NCBI GenBank assembly: GCA_031370545.1
Contig: JANMQQ010000348.1
Coordinates: forward strand, 1 to 30,904
Direction: 5' to 3'
Origin: UBA6921 sp031370545
Lineage (GTDB): Bacteria; Pseudomonadota; Gammaproteobacteria; SG8-11
DNA length: 30,904 nt
Under the pieces are notes generated by a model. The model was given only the letters and a program-made list of their open reading frames with translations, ran no database searches and was not told the origin of the DNA. Of this stretch, positions 1-8,433 are shown piece after piece. Positions within the stretch are counted from its first letter, which is position 1. Every line of letters starts with the position of its first letter. The translations under genes and the position numbers were made by a program.

Positions 1-1516
1 GGACATGATCAATTACTGGCAAGGCCACGGCTTCAAAAATGTGGTGCTGGTGAATGCGAAAGACTTCGACGATTCCGGCCAAGACGGAGCGTATGTCGAC
101 AGTTCCTGTTTTTCATTAAAGCAGCGATTGGCCTTCACCCAAGCGGTACTTGCAGGCGTGGATCGCGCTGCGCGCGCGGCGCTGGACGGCACACTGTCGT
201 GCTTTATCGTTAAGCAACTCAAAGGTACGGGTGTGCATGCCACCGGTGCCAAGTCGCATAACTTGTATCCGGCGGACACGCTGGATGCACAACACATCCG
301 CGATGCACTGATGCGCCGCGCGTTGCCAGTGCAGGCGTGGCAGATCGTGCGCGATAACTTCGCGCGCGCCGGGGGTGGCCCCGCGGCGAAGACCGTGGTG
401 ACCGAAAAAGTGTTGGATATTGCCGCGCTGGGCAAATTGCCGCTGACCGATTTTGCCCTTGGCGACAAGCAGGTGCCGTCCACGGCGATGGGCGCACTGG
501 TCGGTGCGGTGGCGCAAGCTGATCCGCGTTATCTGGTGAGCAACGCCGACGGCAACGAAGCGTCCGGCATGAAGAATATCAACGCGGCGATGCAGATCCG
601 TCATCCCACGGCGGATGAGCTGTATCACCAGAGTCCTACCGGCCGCGTGTACGAACCGCTCAATGAAGATGCGTGCGCCGGAATGGCAGCGGGTCTCGCC
701 TTATTCGGGTCGCGCGCGCTGTGGCTGTCGTATGAAAGTTTCGCTATCAACGGTCTGCCGATCATCCAGACGGTGACGCAGGCAATGGCCGAACTGCGCC
801 GCAAGACGCCGTCCATTGTGTGCATGTACACCGCCGGAGCGCTGGAACAAGGCCGTAACGGCTGGACACACCAGAGGCCGGAAGTGGAAAACTACTTCGC
901 GGCGATGATGCGCAACGGCAATGTCTACCCGCTGTTCCCGTGCGATGCCAACTCGATTCAAACCGCCTACGCGTGGGCGACACAGAGCAGCAACAAAGGC
1001 GTCGCGATTTTCGCGTCGAAAAGCCCGCTGCCCATTTACACGTCGCTGGCCGACAGTCAGCGCGCGCTCGACGACGGCGCCATCACGCTGTACGAAAGCA
1101 AAACCGGCCAGCGTACCGTGGTGCTCGCGGCGAACGGCGACATGGTGTTCCTGCCGATCTTTGCAGCGAAAGACGCCTTGGAAAAACAGGGCTATCGCGT
1201 GCGCATCGTCGCCGTGGTGAATCCGCGCCGCTTGTATCGCCCCACCGACATCGCGTGGGACACAGTGTCCGAGCCTGACAATAATTTTCTCGACGAAGAC
1301 CGCTTCAATGCCTTGTTCGACGCGGATGCGCTGCTGGCCATCAGTGGCGGCCCCAGCGCCTGCCTGGAGCCTGTACTGCTGCGCACGCGCGCAGCAAAAC
1401 GCGACACGCTGTGCTGGAAGCGCGGCGAGACCACCGCATCGCCGCAGGAGCTAATGGCCTTCAATGGTTTAACCGCACAGGCGATTGCGGAGCGGGCGAT
1501 GAAGTTGACCGGATAG
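1..1516 (+). CDS. Phosphoketolase-family TPP enzyme, C-terminal part (5' end outside window)
   Basis: The reading frame is open from base 2 with no credible start, so the gene begins upstream; the ATG at base 5 is internal. About 503 residues are visible, against roughly 790 for complete phosphoketolases (XFP). Known XFP enzymes split xylulose-5-P or fructose-6-P with thiamine diphosphate to give acetyl-P. Residues counted from the ATG at 5: LNED (219-222) and YESFA (243-247) align with the SEH and YEAFA blocks that hold conserved glutamates, and NGWTHQ (285-290) matches the NGFTHQ block. The surroundings are divergent (RPEVENYF where XFP usually has DPGF), and the C-terminus does not resemble classical XFP. 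Some relatives are labelled xylulose-5-P 3-epimerase in databases, so substrate and reaction are uncertain. It is the first visible gene of an operon with a DUF1537 kinase and glcDEF. Family assignment is fairly secure; function is inferred. Confidence 0.75.
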   Translation, partial: DMINYWQGHGFKNVVLVNAKDFDDSGQDGAYVDSSCFSLKQRLAFTQAVLAGVDRAARAALDGTLSCFIVKQLKGTGVHATGAKSHNLYPADTLDAQHIRDALMRRALPVQAWQIVRDNFARAGGGPAAKTVVTEKVLDIAALGKLPLTDFALGDKQVPSTAMGALVGAVAQADPRYLVSNADGNEASGMKNINAAMQIRHPTADELYHQSPTGRVYEPLNEDACAGMAAGLALFGSRALWLSYESFAINGLPIIQTVTQAMAELRRKTPSIVCMYTAGALEQGRNGWTHQRPEVENYFAAMMRNGNVYPLFPCDANSIQTAYAWATQSSNKGVAIFASKSPLPIYTSLADSQRALDDGAITLYESKTGQRTVVLAANGDMVFLPIFAAKDALEKQGYRVRIVAVVNPRRLYRPTDIAWDTVSEPDNNFLDEDRFNALFDADALLAISGGPSACLEPVLLRTRAAKRDTLCWKRGETTASPQELMAFNGLTAQAIAERAMKLTG

Positions 1517-1521
1517 CCGTG

Positions 1522-2850
1522 ATGGCCACCACCAAAATCATTGTTCTCGACGACGATCCGACCGGCTCGCAAACGGTACACAGTTGTCTGCTGCTCACGC
1601 GTTGGGATGAAGCCACACTGCGCGACGCGCTCAACGATGCCGCACCATTGTTTTTCATCCTCACCAACACGCGCGGATTGGATGCAACGCAAGCCGCGCA
1701 GGTCACACGCGAGGTATGCCGCAACCTGCGTGCCGTGCTTGACATTATGCAACGTGAGGGGCACGCGATTCATCCGCTCATCGTCAGCCGCTCCGACTCC
1801 ACATTGCGCGGCCACTATCCGGTGGAAACCGATGTCATCGCACAAGAGCTTGGGCCGTTCGACGCGCATTTTTTAGTACCGGCTTTTTTCGAAGCCGGTC
1901 GCGTCACACGCGACAGCGTGCACTACCTGCGCGTGAACGAGGCATGGGTGCCGGTGCATCAAACTGAATTTGCGCGCGACTCACTGTTTGCCTACCAGCA
2001 CAGTTATCTGCCCGATTACGTCGAAGAAAAAACCCAGGGCCGCATTCGCGCCAGCGAAGTGCAACGCTTTACCCTCGCTGAAGTACGCGGCGATATTCGC
2101 GCACGCTTGCGCACGCTGAGTGGCAATGTCTGCTGTGTGGTGGATGCGGAACAACAGTCGGACCTGGATCATTTCTCCGCCGCGCTTAAAGACACCGTCG
2201 CCGCACATGGCAAACGCTTTCTGTTCCGCAGCGCGGCAAGCCTGCTCACTTCATTGGCGCAACTCCCGCCGCAACCGGTATGCGCCGAACAGATGGGACA
2301 GTGGACACGTGCGGGAAAACCCGGCGCGGTAATCGTCGGCTCCCACGTTGCGAAGACCACCGCGCAGTTGCATGCCTTATTGCAACAACCCGGCACTGCG
2401 GGGATCGAGCTGGACGTGAGCCGCTTGCCGGGGCAGCGTGCGGACGTGCTGGACGCTGCGTTGCAGCGCATTGCTGCGAATCATCGGAACGGCCTGACCA
2501 GCGTGGTGTACACCAGCCGCGTCGAGCGCAATTTTGCCACGCCGGGCGAACGCCTCGCCTTCGGCGCTCAGGTCTCAAGTGTATTGATGGACATCGAACA
2601 GCAATTACCGAACGATGTTGGTTTTCTGATCAGCAAGGGCGGCATCACCTCGAACGATACGCTCAGCACCGGTTTGGCGCTGCGCACCGCGCGCCTGCTC
2701 GGCCAAGTGCTGCCGGGTGTGTCGATGGTACGCTGCCCGGCGGATCACCCGCGCTATCCGCATTTGCCGGTGGTGATCTTCCCCGGCAACGTCGGCGATG
2801 AGAATGCGCTGGCGAGCGTATACAATCGGCTATCACAGCCCACCCCATAA
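1522..2850 (+). CDS. Four-carbon acid sugar kinase family protein (DUF1537)
   Basis: The protein has 442 residues from ATG 1522, which follows the upstream stop by 5 bases; an in-frame extension to 1411 would overlap the previous gene and is rejected. The N-terminal motif DDDPTGSQTVH (residues 10-20) and SRSDSTLRGHY (89-99) mark the substrate-binding domain of the DUF1537 family. GGITSNDTLSTGL near the C-terminus belongs to the nucleotide-binding domain. Characterised relatives (OtnK, DtnK, DenK) phosphorylate C4 sugar acids such as 3-oxo-tetronate, D-threonate and D-erythronate. Those enzymes usually begin DDxTGA. The DDDPTGxQ form seen here belongs to a separate, less studied branch, so its substrate cannot be assigned. 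Position between a phosphoketolase-like gene and glcDEF suggests a role in C2/C4 acid metabolism (inference). No strong Shine-Dalgarno sequence is seen, so translation may be coupled to the upstream gene. Confidence 0.85.
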   Translation: MATTKIIVLDDDPTGSQTVHSCLLLTRWDEATLRDALNDAAPLFFILTNTRGLDATQAAQVTREVCRNLRAVLDIMQREGHAIHPLIVSRSDSTLRGHYPVETDVIAQELGPFDAHFLVPAFFEAGRVTRDSVHYLRVNEAWVPVHQTEFARDSLFAYQHSYLPDYVEEKTQGRIRASEVQRFTLAEVRGDIRARLRTLSGNVCCVVDAEQQSDLDHFSAALKDTVAAHGKRFLFRSAASLLTSLAQLPPQPVCAEQMGQWTRAGKPGAVIVGSHVAKTTAQLHALLQQPGTAGIELDVSRLPGQRADVLDAALQRIAANHRNGLTSVVYTSRVERNFATPGERLAFGAQVSSVLMDIEQQLPNDVGFLISKGGITSNDTLSTGLALRTARLLGQVLPGVSMVRCPADHPRYPHLPVVIFPGNVGDENALASVYNRLSQPTP

Positions 2851-2861
2851 ACTCAATTTCA

Positions 2862-4331
2862 ATGACGGCCGATATCGCTCAAACACCTAACATCATCGCC
2901 GAGTTGCGCGCCCTACTGCCTGCGCACGCGGTGCTTGCGAGCAGTGAAGAATTGCGCCCGTATGAATGCGATGGCTTGTCGGCGTATCGCCAGGTGCCGC
3001 AGGTTGTCGTATTAGCGGAAAATGTCGAGCAGGTACAAGCCGTCGTACGGCTATGTCATCAGCTCGGTGTACCGGTCGTGGCACGGGGCGCGGGCACCGG
3101 ATTGTCGGGCGGCGCATTGCCGCTCGCGGCAGGCGTGCTGCTGTCGTTGGCGAAACTCAATCGCATTCTTGATATCGACCTGCGCAACCGCAGCGCGCGC
3201 GTCGAACCCGGGGTGCGCAATCTTGCCATTTCGCAAGCGGCTGCACCGCACGGTCTGTATTACGCACCTGATCCCTCCTCGCAAATCGCATGCAGTATCG
3301 GCGGCAACGTCGCGGAGAATTCCGGCGGCGTGCATTGCTTGAAATACGGGCTGACGGTGCACAACATCCTCAAACTGAAAGTCGTGCTGGCGGATGGCGA
3401 AATTGTCACGCTCGGCAGTGACGCCTGCGACAGCGCCGGGTATGACTTGCTCGCATTGTTCACCGGGTCGGAAGGTTTGCTCGGCATCGTGGTGGAGGTG
3501 ACCGTACGCCTGCTACCGAAACCTGAGCGCACGCAAGTGCTGCTCGGGGCTTACGCCTCAGTCGCAGCAGCCGGTCACACCGTAGGCGCCATCATCGGAG
3601 CCGGTATTATTCCAGCGGGATTGGAAATGATGGATCAACTTGCCATCCAAGCCGCCGAAGATTTTGTGCACGTCGGTTACCCCACCGATGCCGCCGCCAT
3701 CTTGCTATGTGAAGTCGACGGCACCAATGAAGAAGTATCGGAGCACGTCGCGACAATTCGTCACATCATGCTCGCGCAGGGCGCAACCACTGTCCGCACC
3801 GCACAGAACGACCAGGAATGTGCCCTGCTATGGAAGGGACGTAAAGCAGCGTTCCCAGCCGTCGGTCGGCTGGCGCCAGATTATTACTGCATGGACGGCA
3901 CCATCCCGCGCCGCTGCCTGCCGCAGGTTCTGGACGAAATTGAGCGCCTGTCGAAAGAATATAATTTGCGCGTCGCCAATGTGTTTCATGCCGGGGACGG
4001 CAATCTGCACCCGCTGATTCTCTACGATGCCAATCAACCCGGCGAACTGCACCGCGCCGAACAATTCGGCGCTCGCATTCTGGAGCTGTGCGTGCGCGTC
4101 GGCGGTACCATTACCGGCGAGCACGGCGTGGGTATCGAGAAACTGGATTCCATGTGCGTGATGTTTCAGCCCATCGAATTAACGCAGTTTTTTGCGGTAA
4201 AAGCCGCGTTTGATCCGCTCGGCCTGCTCAACCCCGGCAAAGCGATTCCTAGCTTGCACCGCTGCGCGGAATTAGGCGCGATGCACATCCATCGCGGACA
4301 AGTGCCATTTCCCGACATTGAGCGCTTTTAG
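2862..4331 (+). CDS. glcD: Glycolate oxidase subunit GlcD (FAD-binding)
   Basis: This 489-residue protein is the catalytic flavoprotein subunit of the GlcDEF glycolate oxidase, which oxidises glycolate to glyoxylate and passes electrons to the respiratory chain. The FAD-binding (PCMH-type) domain is marked by ARGAGTGLSGG (74-84) and by PDPSSQIACSIGGNVAENSG (137-156). The C-terminal FAD-linked oxidase domain has FHAGDGNLHP (375-384) and GEHGVGIEK (419-427), typical of the GlcD/D-lactate dehydrogenase family. Length is normal for GlcD (about 490-500). The gene starts 11 bases after the DUF1537 stop and its TAG directly abuts the glcE ATG. The following glcE and glcF genes make GlcD much more likely than a stand-alone D-lactate dehydrogenase. 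Confidence 0.93.
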   Translation: MTADIAQTPNIIAELRALLPAHAVLASSEELRPYECDGLSAYRQVPQVVVLAENVEQVQAVVRLCHQLGVPVVARGAGTGLSGGALPLAAGVLLSLAKLNRILDIDLRNRSARVEPGVRNLAISQAAAPHGLYYAPDPSSQIACSIGGNVAENSGGVHCLKYGLTVHNILKLKVVLADGEIVTLGSDACDSAGYDLLALFTGSEGLLGIVVEVTVRLLPKPERTQVLLGAYASVAAAGHTVGAIIGAGIIPAGLEMMDQLAIQAAEDFVHVGYPTDAAAILLCEVDGTNEEVSEHVATIRHIMLAQGATTVRTAQNDQECALLWKGRKAAFPAVGRLAPDYYCMDGTIPRRCLPQVLDEIERLSKEYNLRVANVFHAGDGNLHPLILYDANQPGELHRAEQFGARILELCVRVGGTITGEHGVGIEKLDSMCVMFQPIELTQFFAVKAAFDPLGLLNPGKAIPSLHRCAELGAMHIHRGQVPFPDIERF

Positions 4332-5390
4332 ATGGATGCTGATCATACCGCTGCACTCATCGACGCCGTGCGCAGCGCTGTCAGCGCACGCCGGGCGCTA
4401 CACATTGCCGGTGGCAATAGCAAAGCCTTTTTCGGCCGTACCACGGTCGCCGCCGATATCCTGTCCGTTGCAGCCCATCGCGGTATCGTGAATTACGAAC
4501 CGCAGGAGCTGGTGATCACTGCGCGCGCGGGGACTCCGCTGGTAGACATCGAAGCCGCCCTTGCACAGCACGGCCAGATGCTCGCCTTTGAACCACCTCA
4601 CTACGGCGCAAACGCGACACTGGGCGGCACCATTGCATGTAATTTGTCAGGACCGCGCCGTCCTTATGCGGGTGCGGCACGTGACTTTGTGCTGGGCGTG
4701 GAAATCATCAACGGCCGTGGTGAAGCCTTGCGCTTCGGTGGTCCGGTGATGAAAAACGTCGCAGGTTATGACGTATCACGGCTGATGACCGGCGCATTGG
4801 GCACTCTGGGTGTATTGTTAAATGTCACGCTCAAGGTATTACCACGGCCGGTAGCAGCGATCACCTTGCGCCATGAAGCCTCGGCTGCTGAAGCCATACA
4901 ACGTATGAACACATGGGCAGGCAAACCGCTGCCGATCAGCGCAACTGCATTTGACGGTGCGGCGTTGTACACGCGACTGGAAGGGACCGAAACCGCATTA
5001 CGTACCGCGCGCTTAAAGCTTGGTGGAGAAATCGAGGCACGTGAAGATTACTGGCTTTCAGTTCGCGAACATACCCATGAATTTTTTCATGACCCACGCC
5101 CTCTGTGGCGCCTTGCCTTACCCCCGGCCTGCGCGCCCTTGGAAATTAACGGAAAATCTTTTATGGAATGGAACGGCGCGCTGCGCTGGCTGTATTCCGG
5201 CGAGCCTGCCGAAAAAATACGCGCGACGCTGCTGCACTGCGGCGGACACGCAACAGTGTTTCGCAGCGAAACTCGCAACCAGGTATTTCATCCGCTCGCA
5301 GCCCCCTTGGCGCAACTGCATCGCAACCTGAAAGCGGCGTTCGACCCCCACGGAATTTTTAATCCCGGCCGCATGTACGCGGATTACTAG
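4332..5390 (+). CDS. glcE: Glycolate oxidase subunit GlcE (FAD-binding)
   Basis: This 352-residue protein is the second flavin-binding subunit of glycolate oxidase, a shortened relative of GlcD that is needed for complex activity. The motif HIAGGNSKAFFG (24-35) and the block GANATLGGTIACNLSGPRRP (92-111) correspond to the FAD-binding region. GYDVSRLMTGALGTLGV (145-161) is a conserved GlcE segment, and the protein ends FDPHGIFNPGRMY, the usual ending of this flavoprotein superfamily. The start codon follows the glcD stop with no gap, which implies translational coupling. Length matches E. coli GlcE (350). No frameshift or missing block is apparent. Confidence 0.93.
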   Translation: MDADHTAALIDAVRSAVSARRALHIAGGNSKAFFGRTTVAADILSVAAHRGIVNYEPQELVITARAGTPLVDIEAALAQHGQMLAFEPPHYGANATLGGTIACNLSGPRRPYAGAARDFVLGVEIINGRGEALRFGGPVMKNVAGYDVSRLMTGALGTLGVLLNVTLKVLPRPVAAITLRHEASAAEAIQRMNTWAGKPLPISATAFDGAALYTRLEGTETALRTARLKLGGEIEAREDYWLSVREHTHEFFHDPRPLWRLALPPACAPLEINGKSFMEWNGALRWLYSGEPAEKIRATLLHCGGHATVFRSETRNQVFHPLAAPLAQLHRNLKAAFDPHGIFNPGRMYADY

Positions 5391-5392
5391 AC

Positions 5393-6619
5393 ATGCAAAC
5401 CTCACTGACCGAATCCATTCGTAACACACCGCAAGGCCGCGAAGCCGATGCGATTTTGCGCAGCTGTGTGCATTGCGGGTTTTGCAATGCGACCTGCCCG
5501 ACCTATCAATTACTGGGCGATGAACTCGACGGCCCGCGCGGGCGTATTTATCTCATCAAGCAAATGCTGGAAGGCCAACCGGTCACCACCCACACACAAC
5601 TGCATCTCGACCGCTGTTTGACCTGCCGCGCGTGTGAAACCACCTGCCCCTCCGGTGTGCGCTACGCGCGGCTGGCGGAAATTGGTAAAGACCTGGTCGA
5701 ACAGCAGGTGCCGCGTCCGTTAATGCAAAACCTGCTGCGCCGCGTGCTGCGCTTGGTGCTGCCTTACCCGCAACGCTTCGCCGGATTATTAGCGCTCGCA
5801 CGCGGCTTGCGTCCGCTGCTGCCTGCGGCATTGGCACGCAAAATCCCGAGTCAAGAACCGGCTCTGCCGTGGCCAACGCGCCTGCACCCACGCCGCATGC
5901 TGGTACTCGAAGGTTGCGTGCAACGTGGCGTCACACCGCAGGTCAACGCCAGCACGGCGCGCGTGCTTGACACTTTAGGCATCAGCTTGTTGCGCGCACC
6001 GCAGGCAGGATGTTGTGGTGCGCTGAGTGCGCATTTACAAGCACACGACGAAGCGCTGGGATTTATGAAACGCAACATCGACGCGTGGTGGCCGCATATC
6101 GAGGCGGGCGCTGAAGCCATCATCACCACGGCTTCGGGTTGCGGTGTCGTTATAAAAGATTATGGCGCTTACCTGCGCGACGATCCGGTCTACGGAGAAA
6201 AAGCCGCGCGTGTGAGCGCGCTGGCGCGCGATGTGTGTGAAGTTTTAGCTGACGAGGATTTATCAAAGTTCGCGAAGCCATCGACGATCTACATCGCGTT
6301 CCACTCGCCCTGCACACTGCAACACGGGCAGAAGTTATCCGGGAAAGTCGAACAGATATTACAGCGGGCCGGATTTATGTTAACACTGGTCCCCGATGCG
6401 CACTTGTGCTGCGGCTCGGCTGGAACTTACTCGTTGCTACAAGCGGAATTATCGCAGCGCTTGCTGGCCAACAAACTCAGCGCATTGCATAGCGGCGCAC
6501 CGACCATCATCGCGACCGCGAACATCGGCTGCCAATTGCATCTGGCGACACAGGCGCAAGTGCCGGTGAAACATTGGATTGAATTGCTGGATGAAAAACA
6601 AGGTGCGTCTGCGGACTAG
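5393..6619 (+). CDS. glcF: Glycolate oxidase iron-sulfur subunit GlcF
   Basis: This 408-residue protein carries electrons from the flavin subunits of glycolate oxidase to the membrane quinone pool. Two ferredoxin-type 4Fe-4S motifs are complete: Cys25, 28, 31, 35 and Cys75, 78, 81, 85. Two CCG domains follow, seen as CCGALSAHLQAHDEA and CCGSAGTYSLLQ, which bind a further redox centre in this family. Length agrees with E. coli GlcF (407). The ATG is 2 bases after the glcE stop. It is the last gene of the operon; the next gene (gspE) is convergent, with a palindromic repeat between them. No glyoxylate-using gene such as malate synthase or glyoxylate carboligase is visible nearby. Confidence 0.95.
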   Translation: MQTSLTESIRNTPQGREADAILRSCVHCGFCNATCPTYQLLGDELDGPRGRIYLIKQMLEGQPVTTHTQLHLDRCLTCRACETTCPSGVRYARLAEIGKDLVEQQVPRPLMQNLLRRVLRLVLPYPQRFAGLLALARGLRPLLPAALARKIPSQEPALPWPTRLHPRRMLVLEGCVQRGVTPQVNASTARVLDTLGISLLRAPQAGCCGALSAHLQAHDEALGFMKRNIDAWWPHIEAGAEAIITTASGCGVVIKDYGAYLRDDPVYGEKAARVSALARDVCEVLADEDLSKFAKPSTIYIAFHSPCTLQHGQKLSGKVEQILQRAGFMLTLVPDAHLCCGSAGTYSLLQAELSQRLLANKLSALHSGAPTIIATANIGCQLHLATQAQVPVKHWIELLDEKQGASAD

Positions 6620-6659
6620 ACGATCACTCACTCCCCTCCTCATTTTCGAGGCCGCTCTC

Positions 6660-6738
6660 GCGCATCCCTGCGCTTCGCGGCACTCGCACGTCCGTGTGCA
6701 TCGGAGGGTGCCCCGAAGGCGACCGCCATGGATGGCGG
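6660..6738. repeat. Cluster of three mini-hairpins with TCC/GGA-type loops (copy A of a dispersed family)
   Basis: Within the larger element lie GCGCA-TCCC-TGCGC (6660-6673), GCACG-TCCG-TGTGC (6686-6699, one G-T pair) and CCGCCA-TGGA-TGGCGG (6723-6738). The last has a loop that reads TCCA on the other strand. Stems differ, yet the four-base loop is nearly constant. The segment from 6652 to about 6700 is a diverged copy of 14960-15009: by eye, 33 of the first 40 bases agree. Confidence 0.65.
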
Positions 6739-6831
6739 AAGGTAGAGCAACGCAGGAGCAGTTGCCGGGGTGGGGTGGTTGGTGAGCGCTAAGTAAACTT
6801 AACCATAACCACCCCGTCACCTGCGGTGCCA

Positions 6832-6854
6832 CCCCTCCTCGAACTGAGGAGGGG
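6832..6854. terminator. Perfect 9-bp GC-rich hairpin between convergent genes
   Basis: The stem is CCCCTCCTC/GAGGAGGGG with loop GAACT. It lies 13 bases after the gspE stop and about 210 bases after the glcF stop. Neither strand has a run of T directly after the stem, so it is not a canonical intrinsic terminator. It could stabilise 3' ends or stop readthrough from both sides. Its membership in the REP-like element may be its main explanation. Confidence 0.35.
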
Positions 6855-6866
6855 AGAAAATAATCA

Positions 6867-8426
6867 CTACCCTTCGCGAATCACGCGCATTACTTCTTCC
6901 AGTGAGGTCTTGCCTTCCAGCACCAGGCGCACACCGTCGGCGGAGATGCTGGGGCTGAACTTGCGTGCGTGTGCTTCCAGCTCGTGTTCACCGGAGCCAT
7001 CGTGGATCATGCCGCGCAGCATGTCGTCGATCTCGACTAATTCGTAAATTCCAGTTCGGCCGTGATAACCGTGGAAATTGCATTGCCCGCAACCTTCCGG
7101 ATGATAGAGCGTGGGCGGATTTTTTGGATCAAAACCGAACGCGGCGCAGTCTTTGTCGTTAGCAACGTAAGGCTTTTTGCAATGCGGGCACAGTTTACGT
7201 AGCAGGCGTTGCGCAACCACGCCGAGCAAAGTGGACGACAGCAAGAACGGCTCGACGCCCATGTCACGCAAACGCGTGACCGCACCGACCGCGCTGTTGG
7301 TGTGCAAGGTTGACAATACCAGGTGGCCGGTCAAGCTGGCCTGCACCGCGATCTGCGCGGTTTCCACGTCGCGGATTTCACCGACCATCACTACGTCTGG
7401 ATCCTGACGCAATATGGCGCGCAGGCCACGCGCGAAGGTCATTTCCACTTTGGTGTTGACCTGCGTCTGGCCGATGCCGTCGATGTAGTACTCGATCGGG
7501 TCTTCGACCGTCATGATGTTGCGCGTCTTGTTGTTGATGCGCGCAAGCCCGGCGTACAGCGTAGTGGTTTTTCCTGAACCGGTGGGGCCCGTAACCAGAA
7601 TGATGCCGTGCGGTCGATGAATCAACGTGTCGATGCGCCGCAGGCAATTGGGCTCCATGCCCAGTTGTTCGAGCACCAAGCGTCCGGCTTGCTTGTCGAG
7701 CAAGCGCAACACCACGCGCTCGCCCTGGCCGGTGGGAATAGTCGAGACGCGCACATCCACCGCGCGCCCGGCGATGCGCAGCGAAATGCGTCCGTCTTGC
7801 GGCAGGCGCTTCTCGGCAATGTCAAGCTTGGCCATGACCTTGATGCGCGACGAGATCAGCGATGCCAGTGCACGCCGTGGTTCAAGTACTTCGCGCAACA
7901 TGCCGTCGACGCGAAAGCGCACGACCAGGCGCGACTCGAACGGTTCGATGTGAATGTCTGACGCATTTTCCTTGATCGCCTGCGTGAGCAGCGCGTTGAT
8001 CAGGCGGATGATCGGCGCATCGTCGGCGCTTTCCAGCAAATCTTCGGGTTCGTTGAGCTCCTGCGCAATCTCGGCGAGATTGGCCTCTTCATCCATGTCA
8101 CTCATCATGTCGAGCGCCGCGCCAGTGCCGCCTTCATAGGCCTTTTGCAGCAAGGAATCAAAACGATCCAGCTCAATCATTTGCATACGCAATGGCAGGC
8201 CGAAGAAACGCCGCACTTCTGCAAACGTGTGCATCGGCACGCCTTTGCGGAATAACAACTTCACATGATCAGCATGAATCGCATCAACCAGCACGCCGTG
8301 GCGTTTGGCGTACGCGAACGGTAAATGTTTGGGACGCGCGGCACCCGGGGCGAGCACCGTTTCCAATGCTGGAGACGGTAACGCCTCGTCCGGCACGAAC
8401 GCGGGAATGTTTGGGTCCTGGGTCAT
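6867..8426 (-). CDS. gspE: Type II secretion system ATPase GspE
   Basis: This 519-residue cytoplasmic hexameric ATPase powers pseudopilus assembly in type II secretion. The GspE N-terminal domain (about 35-100) is followed by the conserved RecA-like core. Walker A is GPTGSGKT (280-287), the Asp box TVEDPIEYY starts at 306, Walker B is DPDVVMVGEIRD (342-353) and the His box is TGHLVLSTLHTN (366-377). A zinc-binding tetracysteine module is complete (Cys413, 416, 446, 449). Length is typical of GspE. The ATG lies 7 bases after the gspD stop, so the two are co-transcribed. PilB is the main alternative, but adjacency to gspC and gspD favours GspE. No gspF follows; transcription runs into the repeat region. 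Confidence 0.95.
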   Translation of the reverse strand: MTQDPNIPAFVPDEALPSPALETVLAPGAARPKHLPFAYAKRHGVLVDAIHADHVKLLFRKGVPMHTFAEVRRFFGLPLRMQMIELDRFDSLLQKAYEGGTGAALDMMSDMDEEANLAEIAQELNEPEDLLESADDAPIIRLINALLTQAIKENASDIHIEPFESRLVVRFRVDGMLREVLEPRRALASLISSRIKVMAKLDIAEKRLPQDGRISLRIAGRAVDVRVSTIPTGQGERVVLRLLDKQAGRLVLEQLGMEPNCLRRIDTLIHRPHGIILVTGPTGSGKTTTLYAGLARINNKTRNIMTVEDPIEYYIDGIGQTQVNTKVEMTFARGLRAILRQDPDVVMVGEIRDVETAQIAVQASLTGHLVLSTLHTNSAVGAVTRLRDMGVEPFLLSSTLLGVVAQRLLRKLCPHCKKPYVANDKDCAAFGFDPKNPPTLYHPEGCGQCNFHGYHGRTGIYELVEIDDMLRGMIHDGSGEHELEAHARKFSPSISADGVRLVLEGKTSLEEVMRVIREG

Positions 8427-8433
8427 GACAATA

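Larger units (their letters stand above)
6631..6856. repeat. REP-like composite element made of nested inverted repeats
   Basis: This 226-base non-coding stretch separates the convergent glcF and gspE genes. Its outer ends (6631-6650 and 6838-6856) are inverted copies that agree at about 19 of 20 positions with one gap. An inner pair, GGGGTGGTT (6772-6780) and AACCACCCC (6807-6815), is a perfect 9-bp inverted repeat. The right part alone forms a hairpin: CCCCTCCTC (6832-6840) and GAGGAGGGG (6846-6854) around the loop GAACT. This arrangement resembles paired REP sequences (BIMEs). Copy number in the genome cannot be judged from this window. Confidence 0.7.

Noticed and set aside
5..7. ATG as start of the phosphoketolase-like gene
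   Set aside because: Homology shows this is mid-protein, and the frame is open to the window edge.
1..1516. Pyruvate dehydrogenase E1 or ordinary transketolase
   Set aside because: The NGWTHQ, YESFA and LNED blocks fit the phosphoketolase family better.
6579..6785. 68-residue frame over the glcF end and the repeat
   Set aside because: Most of it is REP-like palindromic sequence; such frames are common artefacts of these repeats.
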